In this document: piece by piece, positions 5,954 to 11,687 of the stretch
How the letters are laid out: the number at the start of each line of letters is the position of its first letter
Position numbering within the stretch: position 1 is the stretch's first letter
Source: a virus
DNA: 31,017 nt
Virus record (IMG/VR): IMGVR_UViG_3300036782_000160
Span: 1 to 31,017 of that record
Direction: 5' to 3' (one strand)
Position numbers and translations under genes: made by a program
Notes under the pieces: generated by a model
Told to the model about the DNA's origin: nothing
What the model saw: only the letters and a program-made list of their open reading frames with translations
Database searches by the model: none

Positions 5954-7976
5954 GCTATTGGCTAATGGCCTGCATCACGCCGTTGATATCTGGCGGCGTG
6001 AGCATTTTGCACCTGGCCTCCCAAAAGATGTAACGCTGACAGAGCGGAAGTTGTGGCAGGTAAACCCTGCGGATCATGACTTCCGCTCTCAGTACATCCA
6101 CGAAATCCCCGACTGGCTGGCCGGATACTTTGGCCAGCGTTACGAAAAACTGTTTAACGCCCCACGCGGTGGGCGTCGTCGTGCCAATACTTTTTTACGC
6201 CAGACCATTGGAAAGAACGTATTGCCACGTCTGCGCAAAGTATCTGGCCGCTACAGGCTGGCCAGTGATGTAGACGATTTGCCATTCGGCAAAGCCATGC
6301 AACGCCTTCCTGCGCTTGACCGGCTGGAGATTAAAAAGCTATCCCGGCGCGTGGCCATGTGGCTGGCTGAGTCCTTTTATTCCTTCACTGATACCGCTTT
6401 CGACGAAGCCACCGGGGACCCCGACGAACTACATCGCCGCACGATGGAGAGTTACCGCCATTTGTGCGGGCTGTCTTTGATGTTGGGGAATCATCCGCCT
6501 TACTGGGCAACGTACAACGCGAATGGTGGTCAGCTGGCTAACCGTAAAGCGGAATCTGGTTTGCTGCGCATGATGGCGCCGGAATGGTGGCAGGGCCGGT
6601 TGAAGCGTATGCGTGATGTTCAGCGCGAGCATCTGGCCATCGCCGTGGGGCAGGTGCAAAAGGCAGCAACGGCTTATGTGTCACGCGGCACCCTGGGTGA
6701 ATGGCTGGAGCAGAAGAAGCGCAACGCGGAATTTTTTAAAAAGTTCGATCTGATTAATAAAGAAGGTGACCGTATCGACATGGCGGATAAGGTCTACGGG
6801 AGCGTGGCGAATCCGGCGATACGTCGCGCTGAACTAATGGTAAGAATGAGAGGATTTGAAGATATGGCCAACGAAGAGCAACTGGCGGGAGAGTTCTACA
6901 CAATAACCGCGCCATCACGTTATCACGCTGTTCATAGCAGCGGCGGTTTTGTTTCTCAATGGAACGGGAGCAACCCGCAGGACACGCAAAAATACTTGTG
7001 CAGCGTCTGGGCAAAAGTCCGCGCCGCGCTTTCACGTGCGGGCATCCACGTTTTTGGCTTCCGCGTTGTTGAGCCCCACCACGATGGAACCCCGCACTGG
7101 CATATGTTGCTGTTTATGCACCCACATGATGTAGATACGGTGCGCGATATTATGTGCTATTACGCCCGTATTACCGATTCGGAAGAGCTTCAAACCCCTG
7201 ATGCGTTAAAAGCACGTTTCCATGTTGAAGCTATCGATCCGGCCAAAGGTTCCGCAACGGGCTACATTGCCAAATACATTTCCAAGAATATCGACGGTTA
7301 CGCCCTGGACGGTGAGAAAGACGACGAAACCGGCGAAAACTTGCGCGAGATGGCTAAAGCCGTTTCTGCCTGGGCATCACGCTGGCGTATTCGCCAGTTT
7401 CAGCAAATCGGTGGGGCGCCGGTAACCGTATACCGTGAGCTGCGACGCCTGCGCGATCAGAAACTGCCAGACAAACGCATGGATGCTGTGCTGGCTGCGG
7501 CTGATGTTGGGTGCTGGGCGTCTTATACGCAAGCCCAGGGCGGTGCGCTGGTTTCTCGCAAGGATTTGATCGTGCGCCTCGCATACGAAATCACCGAGCA
7601 GGGCAATGAGTACGCGGAGGACGTGCAGCGTGTCCAGGGTATCTACTCGCCGCATGTGTCCGATTCTGAAATCGTCACGCGCCTGGTTAAGTGGGACAGG
7701 GTGCCGAAGTTGGCCGAAGCGCAAGCGGAGGCTGCTTTTGACCCTGACCTTAATCACCCTTGGAGTTCTGTCAATAACTGTACGGAGGGAACCCGGAGGC
7801 GGTTAACACTGGAACTAAATCGACGGGGTTTCCAGGCCACAGATGAACAAATAGCCATTCTTATGCGCGGCAGTGGGTTGGTTATGAGTCCGGGGGCATC
7901 GTTGTGTTATCGGAATGGGCGACTGGATGAGAAACGACTTCGGGCGGAGGATGAGGGCTGGCCGGGCTGGTCTTAA
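5946..7976 (+). CDS. A: Replication endonuclease gpA (HUH rolling-circle initiator)
   Basis: This 676-residue protein is the P2/186-type rolling-circle replication initiator, which nicks the origin, becomes covalently attached to the 5' end and starts replication. The HUH metal site is H384-W385-H386 within PHWHMLL. The paired catalytic tyrosines are Y440 and Y444 in GYIAKYISKNIDG, matching the Y-x3-Y of P2 gpA. The start is a GTG that overlaps the membrane-protein gene by 8 bp. In P2 the origin lies inside gene A. A nick site could not be identified here with confidence. It is the last gene of the early operon. Confidence 0.94.
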   Translation: MAELLANGLHHAVDIWRREHFAPGLPKDVTLTERKLWQVNPADHDFRSQYIHEIPDWLAGYFGQRYEKLFNAPRGGRRRANTFLRQTIGKNVLPRLRKVSGRYRLASDVDDLPFGKAMQRLPALDRLEIKKLSRRVAMWLAESFYSFTDTAFDEATGDPDELHRRTMESYRHLCGLSLMLGNHPPYWATYNANGGQLANRKAESGLLRMMAPEWWQGRLKRMRDVQREHLAIAVGQVQKAATAYVSRGTLGEWLEQKKRNAEFFKKFDLINKEGDRIDMADKVYGSVANPAIRRAELMVRMRGFEDMANEEQLAGEFYTITAPSRYHAVHSSGGFVSQWNGSNPQDTQKYLCSVWAKVRAALSRAGIHVFGFRVVEPHHDGTPHWHMLLFMHPHDVDTVRDIMCYYARITDSEELQTPDALKARFHVEAIDPAKGSATGYIAKYISKNIDGYALDGEKDDETGENLREMAKAVSAWASRWRIRQFQQIGGAPVTVYRELRRLRDQKLPDKRMDAVLAAADVGCWASYTQAQGGALVSRKDLIVRLAYEITEQGNEYAEDVQRVQGIYSPHVSDSEIVTRLVKWDRVPKLAEAQAEAAFDPDLNHPWSSVNNCTEGTRRRLTLELNRRGFQATDEQIAILMRGSGLVMSPGASLCYRNGRLDEKRLRAEDEGWPGWS

Positions 7977-8003
7977 CCACTGTGCCATTGGCCAGGTAAA
8001 AAA

Positions 8004-8032
8004 TTGCATCTGGTCAGGGAGTTAAGTAGTAT
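8004..8032 (+). promoter_or_regulatory. Promoter of the hok-like mRNA
   Basis: TTGCAT at 8004-8009 and TAGTAT at 8027-8032 are 17 bp apart. The expected start of transcription (about 8038) falls just at the element GGGTGCCTGA, which is complementary to the far 3' end of the transcript. That is the position known for the 5' end of hok mRNAs. Confidence 0.6.
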
Positions 8033-8083
8033 TGCGGCGGGTGCCTGAGACTGTCTGTTTCAGGCATATTATGAAGCGGACAG

Positions 8084-8134
8084 AAAAAGGCCCCAGACGA
8101 CTAAAAATCAATCTGAGGCCCCCTATGCATCAAC
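8084..8134 (-). ncRNA. sok: Sok-like antisense RNA (antitoxin)
   Basis: On the minus strand a promoter reads TTGACC (8170-8165), an 18-bp spacer and TAACCT (8146-8141). About 50 nt downstream is a hairpin with nine paired positions (8112-8120 with 8089-8097, one G-U pair) followed by TTTTT (8088-8084). This predicts a ~50-nt RNA complementary to the leader of the Hok mRNA, covering the mok start. Sok RNAs block mok/hok translation and trigger RNase III cleavage. The exact 5' end is inferred. Confidence 0.75.
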
Positions 8135-8181
8135 AACATAAGGTTAGCCTCTTACAGACCGGCAGGTCAAGGAGAAGTTAG
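8125..8181 (+). CDS. mok: Mok-like leader peptide
   Basis: An 18-codon ORF starts at ATG 8125 and ends at TAG 8179-8181, two bases before the hok start and across its ribosome site. In hok/sok systems such a leader frame couples toxin translation to its own, and the antisense RNA acts on it. Here it is shorter than the plasmid R1 mok because it ends before hok and does not overlap it. Confidence 0.65.
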   Translation: MHQQHKVSLLQTGRSRRS

Positions 8182-8183
8182 CC

Positions 8184-8336
8184 ATGAAGCAGCAAAAGGC
8201 GAAGTTAATCGCCACCATCGTAATCTGTATTACCGTGCTTGTCGCGGTGCTGGTAACGAGGAAGAGCCTCTGTGAGGTCCGACTACGAACCGGCCAGACG
8301 GAGGTGTCTGTTTCCATGGCTTACGAACCCGGGTAA
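8184..8336 (+). CDS. hok: Hok/Gef-family type I toxin
   Basis: This 50-residue toxin matches the Hok/Gef family: basic N-terminus MKQQKAK, one membrane span at about residues 8-25, then RKSLCEVRLRTGQTEV and a C-terminus ending AYEPG. Both family cysteines are present (C15 in VIC, C30 in SLCEV). Hok proteins depolarise the inner membrane and kill the cell. AAGGAG lies 9 bp before the ATG. The gene sits in the accessory block just after gpA and looks fully intact, with antisense RNA and fold-back elements. In a prophage it may stabilise the lysogen or act in phage exclusion. Confidence 0.93.
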   Translation: MKQQKAKLIATIVICITVLVAVLVTRKSLCEVRLRTGQTEVSVSMAYEPG

Positions 8337-8343
8337 GAGCACC

Positions 8344-8372
8344 GGTGGGGAGTAATCCCCACCACTCTTTTT
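8344..8372 (+). terminator. Hairpin downstream of hok
   Basis: A 7-bp stem GGTGGGG/CCCCACC with a 6-nt loop is followed by ACTCTTTTT. It could be a partial terminator, or the conserved stem in hok mRNA 3' regions that helps keep the full-length RNA inactive. Confidence 0.6.
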
Positions 8373-8387
8373 AGTGTTGAGCGTAAC

Positions 8388-8416
8388 GTCAGGCACCCGT
8401 TCCCTCCTGGCTTTTT
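8388..8416 (+). terminator. hok mRNA 3' end: fold-back element and terminator
   Basis: TCAGGCACCC at 8389-8398 is the exact 10-nt complement of GGGTGCCTGA at 8039-8048 near the mRNA 5' end. This is the long-range pairing that keeps full-length hok mRNA silent. The same bases can also form a hairpin GTCAGG/CCTGGC (8388-8393 with 8406-8411, one G-U pair) followed by TTTTT, giving the terminator. Confidence 0.65.
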
Positions 8417-8427
8417 CTTCCACCAGA

Positions 8428-8456
8428 TTGACATTCGTAAATCCACGGGGCTATAG
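8428..8456 (+). promoter_or_regulatory. Promoter of the C4-like RNA
   Basis: TTGACA at 8428-8433, a 17-bp spacer and CTATAG at 8451-8456 make a strong sigma-70 promoter with expected start near 8462. No open reading frame follows before the terminator at 8538, which fits a dedicated small-RNA promoter. Confidence 0.72.
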
Positions 8457-8461
8457 TCACC

Positions 8462-8538
8462 GTGCATCAGCAAAATCTGATGTCGGGATTGATACCCCGG
8501 AAATCTAAGAGGCGCATGGCCGCGTTTGCGGTTTTTTT
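8462..8538 (+). ncRNA. C4-type antisense RNA controlling the antirepressor
   Basis: The predicted transcript of about 77 nt has a 5' hairpin CATCAG/CTGATG (8465-8470 with 8477-8482), a single-stranded middle, and a terminator CCGC-GTTT-GCGG plus seven T (8520-8538). The length matches the C4 RNA of phage P1. The middle carries two boxes complementary to the ant leader: CTAAGAGG (8505-8512) with CCTCTTAG (8606-8613), and TTGATAC (8489-8495) with GTATCAA (8620-8626). C4 RNAs keep ant genes silent in lysogens. The family assignment rests on this layout and on recall of similar prophage sequences. Confidence 0.8.
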
Positions 8539-8696
8539 ATGCGTTAAGCACAGCCACATTCGCATTATGGTGGGGCGTGCAGGGCAGCTTTAGGGCTGGC
8601 CGGTTCCTCTTAGCCGGTAGTATCAACCCTGTACGTCTCACCACCCGATGATTGATACCAGACGGTGGTGATTACCCTTCATAAGAGGAAATTACC
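8539..8696 (+). promoter_or_regulatory. Structured leader of the antirepressor mRNA
   Basis: The 158-bp leader carries the two C4 target boxes (8606-8613 and 8620-8626), an 8-codon ORF at 8567-8593, and several mutually exclusive pairings. GTATCAA (8620-8626) can pair with TTGATAC (8654-8660). TCACCACC (8638-8645) can pair with GGTGGTGA (8664-8671). CCTCTTA (8606-8612) can pair with TAAGAGG (8682-8688), which is the ant ribosome-binding site. This suggests translation control by RNA folding. Confidence 0.68.
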
Positions 8697-9329
8697 ATGA
8701 ATGTTCAACTAATCCCTGTTTTTAGCGGCACAATTTCTGGAGAAACTATGCTGCTTTGTAATGCTCGCGAATTGCATGCCTTTCTCGCTGTGGGTAAACG
8801 CTTTGCTTCATGGATTGCTGAACGCCTGGCTGAATATCAATTTGTTGAAAACCAGGACTATTTGATTGCTTCCCAAAATCGGGAAGCAAAAATTCGTGGA
8901 GGCCACAACCGCAAGGACTATCATCTTACACTCGATACAGCCAAGGAGTTGGCGATGGTGGAGCGTAACGACAGAGGGCGTCAGATCCGCCGTTACTTTA
9001 TCGAATGTGAGAAACGCCGCTACGATAAGCACCAGCCCGATGCACAGACTGTGGTTACTCTGCCTGAACCAAAGCGGATTTTACATCCGACTTCGCTGGA
9101 TTTTGACATCCCCGAACCCGTTGTTATCGTGGAAGGCAACGCGGTATCTCAGCTCAACGCACTGTTTGGTACAGTAGAATTTCTGGAGGCTGAAATGTGG
9201 CCACACCTGCAGGCTCTCTTCCCGGGGTTAGGGAAGCAGTATTCCAGCACATTTGATACGGCGGGGCTGTTGTTATCTTTGTTGAAGAATACGCGATATT
9301 CCTGTGAGGACGCAGCTCTCAGGCGTTGA
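8697..9329 (+). CDS. ant: AntA/AntB-family antirepressor
   Basis: This 210-residue protein has an AntA/AntB domain at about residues 18-105 (LCNARELHAFLAVGKRFASW, then QDYLI, KDYHLTLDTAKELAMVERN and GRQIRRYFIECE). Such proteins bind phage repressors and cause derepression. The C-terminal ~100 residues (from ILHPTSLDFDIPEP on) are not recognised and are the likely target-specific part. AAGAGGAA lies 7 bp before the ATG. Upstream are the C4 RNA gene and its target leader, as in P1. The natural target here would be one or both CI repressors, but that is inference. Confidence 0.88.
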   Translation: MNVQLIPVFSGTISGETMLLCNARELHAFLAVGKRFASWIAERLAEYQFVENQDYLIASQNREAKIRGGHNRKDYHLTLDTAKELAMVERNDRGRQIRRYFIECEKRRYDKHQPDAQTVVTLPEPKRILHPTSLDFDIPEPVVIVEGNAVSQLNALFGTVEFLEAEMWPHLQALFPGLGKQYSSTFDTAGLLLSLLKNTRYSCEDAALRR

Positions 9330-9331
9330 GC

Positions 9332-9368
9332 AAAAAAAAGCCCTCTCATTCAAGGCAATGAGAGGGCT
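9332..9368 (-). terminator. Rho-independent terminator for minus-strand regulator
   Basis: A perfect 12-bp stem (9339-9350 with 9357-9368, loop of 6) is followed on the minus strand by a run of T (A-tract at 9332-9339 on plus). It ends transcription from the HTH gene at 9503-9790 and sits just after the ant stop. The plus strand lacks a T-run, so it is not a good terminator for ant. Confidence 0.82.
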
Positions 9369-9502
9369 GGCTAAGCGGCCAGCAACGTTAGGGAAATGTC
9401 GAAGTGAGACTATACCAAGGTATGGTTTCAATAAACACAGGTTTGATCAAAAATACCCCTTCCTGGTTATTTGTCCGGGCACAGGTCTGCCCCCTCTGAT
9501 TT
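9369..9502. other. Untranslated stretch between ant and the HTH gene
   Basis: No convincing ORF is present. The only structure noted is a short inverted repeat ATACC-AA-GGTAT at 9412-9423. It is probably the 3' untranslated region of the minus-strand regulator. Confidence 0.4.
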
Positions 9503-9790
9503 TTACGTCTGCTCCCTGAGCATTTTAATCATCTGACATATCAGCATCTTCGCCTCATCGGACAGTGCCGTAAACTCATCATAAGCGGATAAATCATCCG
9601 TTATCCCCAGTGCCTTATAGATGGCATCCAGGTCAGACAGCGTCAGCGACTGGGCTGACCATATGTTCAGGCTGCGTTTGAGTCTGGCCTCGTGGATACC
9701 TGTTTTTTCCGCCAGCGTCCTGTAGCCGACGGCTTTTTTCTGCATGGTTTGCTTTATCTTTCGGGTAATACGCTGTTCTGTTGACATCAT
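9503..9790 (-). CDS. HTH transcriptional regulator of unknown target
   Basis: This protein of ~95 residues has a helix-turn-helix at about residues 20-55 (VGYRTLAEKTGIHEARLKRSLN, then LTLSDLDAIYKALGI) and an acidic helical C-terminus. The pattern is XRE-like, but no named family is recognised. The start is one of two adjacent ATGs (9790 or 9787). An upstream in-frame start at 9847 is unlikely because it lies upstream of the probable -10. There is no Shine-Dalgarno sequence, and the operator nearly abuts the start, so the mRNA would have a very short leader. Two 15-bp palindromes and a CRP-like site lie directly upstream, suggesting autoregulation and catabolite control. Confidence 0.75.
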   Translation of the reverse strand: MMSTEQRITRKIKQTMQKKAVGYRTLAEKTGIHEARLKRSLNIWSAQSLTLSDLDAIYKALGITDDLSAYDEFTALSDEAKMLICQMIKMLREQT

Positions 9791-9793
9791 AGG

Positions 9794-9839
9794 ACACACT
9801 GAATGTGTTATTTTATTGTTGACGACACAGTGAGTGTGT
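9794..9839. promoter_or_regulatory. Twin operators overlapping the HTH gene promoter
   Basis: Two copies of ACACA-N5-TGTGT lie at 9794-9808 and 9825-9839, with centres 31 bp apart, about three helical turns. A probable minus-strand -10 (TAAAAT, 9815-9810) lies between them. One site would cover the transcription start and the other the -35 region. The best candidate ligand is the HTH protein encoded just downstream. Confidence 0.65.
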
Positions 9840-9852
9840 TGTTGCAATGTTG

Positions 9853-9868
9853 TGTGATTAAAATCACA
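9853..9868. promoter_or_regulatory. CRP-like binding site
   Basis: TGTGATTAAAATCACA is a perfect match to the core TGTGA-N6-TCACA of the cAMP receptor protein. It is centred about 57-61 bp upstream of the expected minus-strand transcription start, close to the class I activation position. It is also the most promoter-like signal toward the plus-strand ORFs at 10037 and 10120, so its target is uncertain. Confidence 0.6.
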
Positions 9869-9945
9869 TCATCATTTTATCCGGGGGCGCTACTATGAAG
9901 ATATAAGGCGTGCCATACAATATTGATGCAGATATTTAGTTTTTT

Positions 9946-9962
9946 CTGGACAGTATGTCCAG
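9946..9962. promoter_or_regulatory. 17-bp palindromic operator candidate
   Basis: CTGGACAgtaTGTCCAG has perfect 7-bp arms around a 3-bp centre. A possible plus-strand -10 (TATATG, 9970-9975) follows 7 bp later, so a bound protein would sit over the -35 region of a promoter for the small ORFs at 10037-10344. The CTG/CAG spacing is 11, not 10, so it is not a good LexA box. The binding protein is unknown. Confidence 0.5.
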
Positions 9963-10036
9963 GGTTCTTTATATGATTTGACCGTTTTCGCCAGCACCAG
10001 GGAATATTATCTTTTTAACAAAAAGGAATATTCATT

Positions 10037-10123
10037 ATGCGAAGAACGTTATTTTTGATAATAACAGCGAACTGGTTTTCCTCCGTTTTAATGCATATTC
10101 ATAAAATGGAGAAAACACAATGA
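10037..10123 (+). CDS. Small ORF coupled to next gene (possible leader peptide)
   Basis: A 28-codon ORF starts at ATG 10037 with AAGGA 12 bp upstream. It begins with basic residues and a hydrophobic stretch (RRTLFLIITANWF). Its TGA overlaps the ATG of the next gene (ATGA). It could be a leader peptide that couples translation, or a tiny membrane peptide. Nothing else supports it, so the call is tentative. Confidence 0.35.
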   Translation: MRRTLFLIITANWFSSVLMHIHKMEKTQ

Positions 10124-10344
10124 GCGATTTATTCTGGGAAACTATCCAGGCAAAACGTATCGATTTAATGGCGCGCCTTATTACCACGGCGCAAAGTAAG
10201 GAGCAGGAAGATCAGTCAATCGCCCTGGACTGGATTGCTGATATTGCAGGGGAGTTGCGCCAGAAGCTGGAAACATATGTTCATCCCTCACGATCGCATG
10301 ATGACCCTGTATCAGAGAGGAGAGGCAGCGGTCCCCCGCAGTAA
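10120..10344 (+). CDS. Hypothetical small protein
   Basis: This 74-residue acidic, helical protein (SDLFWETIQAKRIDLMARLITTAQS, then SIALDWIADIAGELRQKLETY) is not recognised. GGAG lies 8 bp before the ATG. Its last 33 bp overlap the end of the convergent ogr-like gene. It follows a palindromic operator candidate and may be under control of a prophage regulator. Confidence 0.6.
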   Translation: MSDLFWETIQAKRIDLMARLITTAQSKEQEDQSIALDWIADIAGELRQKLETYVHPSRSHDDPVSERRGSGPPQ

Positions 10345-10587
10345 ATCGAGCATCATCTGTTTTTGCTGTAGATTCATATTGCAGATAACGGTTTTCAGAA
10401 GCTGATCGCCGGTTCTGCCGCTGGGGCTGAGAGTGTGGGAAAACGTCAGATTCAGGACAAACGTATGACCACACTCCACATCCTGACAGGCACAATAAAT
10501 ATCGGCAATATGGCGGTGCTTGCGGTTTGTTTTGCGAATAACAGCTTGAGAGCCGCACTCCGGGCATTCGATTTTTAATACGCGCAT
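10312..10587 (-). CDS. ogr: Ogr/Delta-family late transcription activator (zinc finger)
   Basis: This 91-residue protein carries the Ogr/Delta zinc-binding pattern with C8-x2-C11 and C34-x4-C39 (ECPECG, then ACQDVECGHTF). Ogr of P2 and B of 186 activate the phage late promoters by contacting RNA polymerase alpha. The ATG at 10587 was chosen because AGGAG lies 8 bp upstream. Longer in-frame starts lack a ribosome site. The gene lies 50 bp downstream of the portal gene on the same strand, so it could be carried on the Q-P transcript and reinforce its own production. In P2 ogr lies elsewhere, so this placement is notable. Confidence 0.85.
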   Translation of the reverse strand: MRVLKIECPECGSQAVIRKTNRKHRHIADIYCACQDVECGHTFVLNLTFSHTLSPSGRTGDQLLKTVICNMNLQQKQMMLDLLRGTAASPL

Positions 10588-10637
10588 ATTCCATGCTCCT
10601 GCTGTCAAATAATGCCTGGATTTTAGCCGTTTTTGCC

Positions 10638-11687
10638 TCATTTTGCACCCTCACCCGTTGATTCATAATCAAAATTCAGGTGAAGGCGTTCTGGCACTTC
10701 AGGGTCACTGTTGATGGCGGTGGCGATGCGTCGCTGGATGGGGACCACTTCCGTTTTGAAATAGGTCGCCCGTGATTTTTCAGGGTCGCCCAGGCCAGCG
10801 GTGTTTTGTGGGACAATACCTGCAAGGCCAGCCGGGAAGCGGTGAGCGTTCAGAACGTCCTGGGCGCTGATGTTTTTAACACTGGCAAATTCATCTTTGG
10901 CGGAAATATCGCCCATTTCAATAAATTTGATGGCGTCGCCATCGCCACCGGGTATGTTCACCAGAATGGTGGAGAAGTTACCGATCCCCTTGCTGTCGCG
11001 CAGCTGCTGTTCAATCTCTTCTTCCATTTCATCGGTCATGCTGGGGTCACGGGTGTAGAGAATACCGCCCGTGTGTGCGCCGTTGTGGTAGTAGCGGCGG
11101 CGGAAAATCACCGCTTCACTGTTGAGTAATGCGGAGTGAATGCCGCCGATGTAGTCCGGCAGGCCATAGATGTGCTGCTGCGGGTCGTACATCTTGATGA
11201 AGATAATATCTTCGGGCGCATAAACCAGCGGTTTTCCATGCTGAAGTACCACAAAATCACCAGGCACATTCTTTTCGTTTTCACGTTCTTTGCGGCGGCG
11301 CAGGTACAGGCCTGGAAGTGGCTCAAGTCCGATCACATCCCCCCAGCCATTGCGAATTTTATTTATGGCCAGATCGCCAAACGTCAAAAAGTCATAAGAG
11401 GCAGCGTCCAGTTCATCGAACGACAGCCCGCCGCCCTGATAGCTCGAAATGACCATGTTTTTGCGGGCATGGATAATGCCGCCGTGCTGGCCATTGAGGT
11501 TAATCAGCTGCGCCAGTGCCAGCCGATCAATGGGCAGCGTGAAGTGACCGGCGGTGTTGTCATACCAGACTTCAGCATAATCCGTGCCGGTGGTCAGCAC
11601 GGGTTCAGGTTTACCAAAGGTGATGATGCTCATTTTTTTGGCTTGCTGCACCTGCGCTTTTTGGTTGATGTATTTTTTCTTTTTCAA
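10638..11687 (-). CDS. Q: Portal protein (P2 Q family)
   Basis: This ~349-residue portal vertex protein forms the dodecameric ring through which DNA enters the capsid. PBSX/P2-type portal features include YAEVWYDNTAGHFTLPIDR, HARKNMVISSY, KMYDPQQHIYGLPDYIGG, and NAHRFPAGLAGIVPQNTAGLGD near the C-terminus. The TTG start at 11687 overlaps the terminase stop (TTGA), has AAGG just upstream and gives a length close to P2 gpQ. An ATG 18 codons later is the alternative. It is transcribed with the terminase gene, divergently from the scaffold gene. Confidence 0.94.
   Translation of the reverse strand: MKKKKYINQKAQVQQAKKMSIITFGKPEPVLTTGTDYAEVWYDNTAGHFTLPIDRLALAQLINLNGQHGGIIHARKNMVISSYQGGGLSFDELDAASYDFLTFGDLAINKIRNGWGDVIGLEPLPGLYLRRRKERENEKNVPGDFVVLQHGKPLVYAPEDIIFIKMYDPQQHIYGLPDYIGGIHSALLNSEAVIFRRRYYHNGAHTGGILYTRDPSMTDEMEEEIEQQLRDSKGIGNFSTILVNIPGGDGDAIKFIEMGDISAKDEFASVKNISAQDVLNAHRFPAGLAGIVPQNTAGLGDPEKSRATYFKTEVVPIQRRIATAINSDPEVPERLHLNFDYESTGEGAK

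Noticed and set aside
5946-7976. Replication origin nick site inside gene A
   Set aside because: P2 has its origin within gene A, but no stretch here matched the P2 origin well enough to report a position.
9946-9962. LexA (SOS) box
   Set aside because: The CTG and CAG ends are 11 bases apart, not 10, and the centre is not AT-rich, so it does not fit the enterobacterial LexA consensus.
10181-10672. Long minus-strand reading frame overlapping ogr in another frame
   Set aside because: It lacks a ribosome site, overlaps the zinc-finger gene entirely and has no recognisable features. It is a shadow frame.
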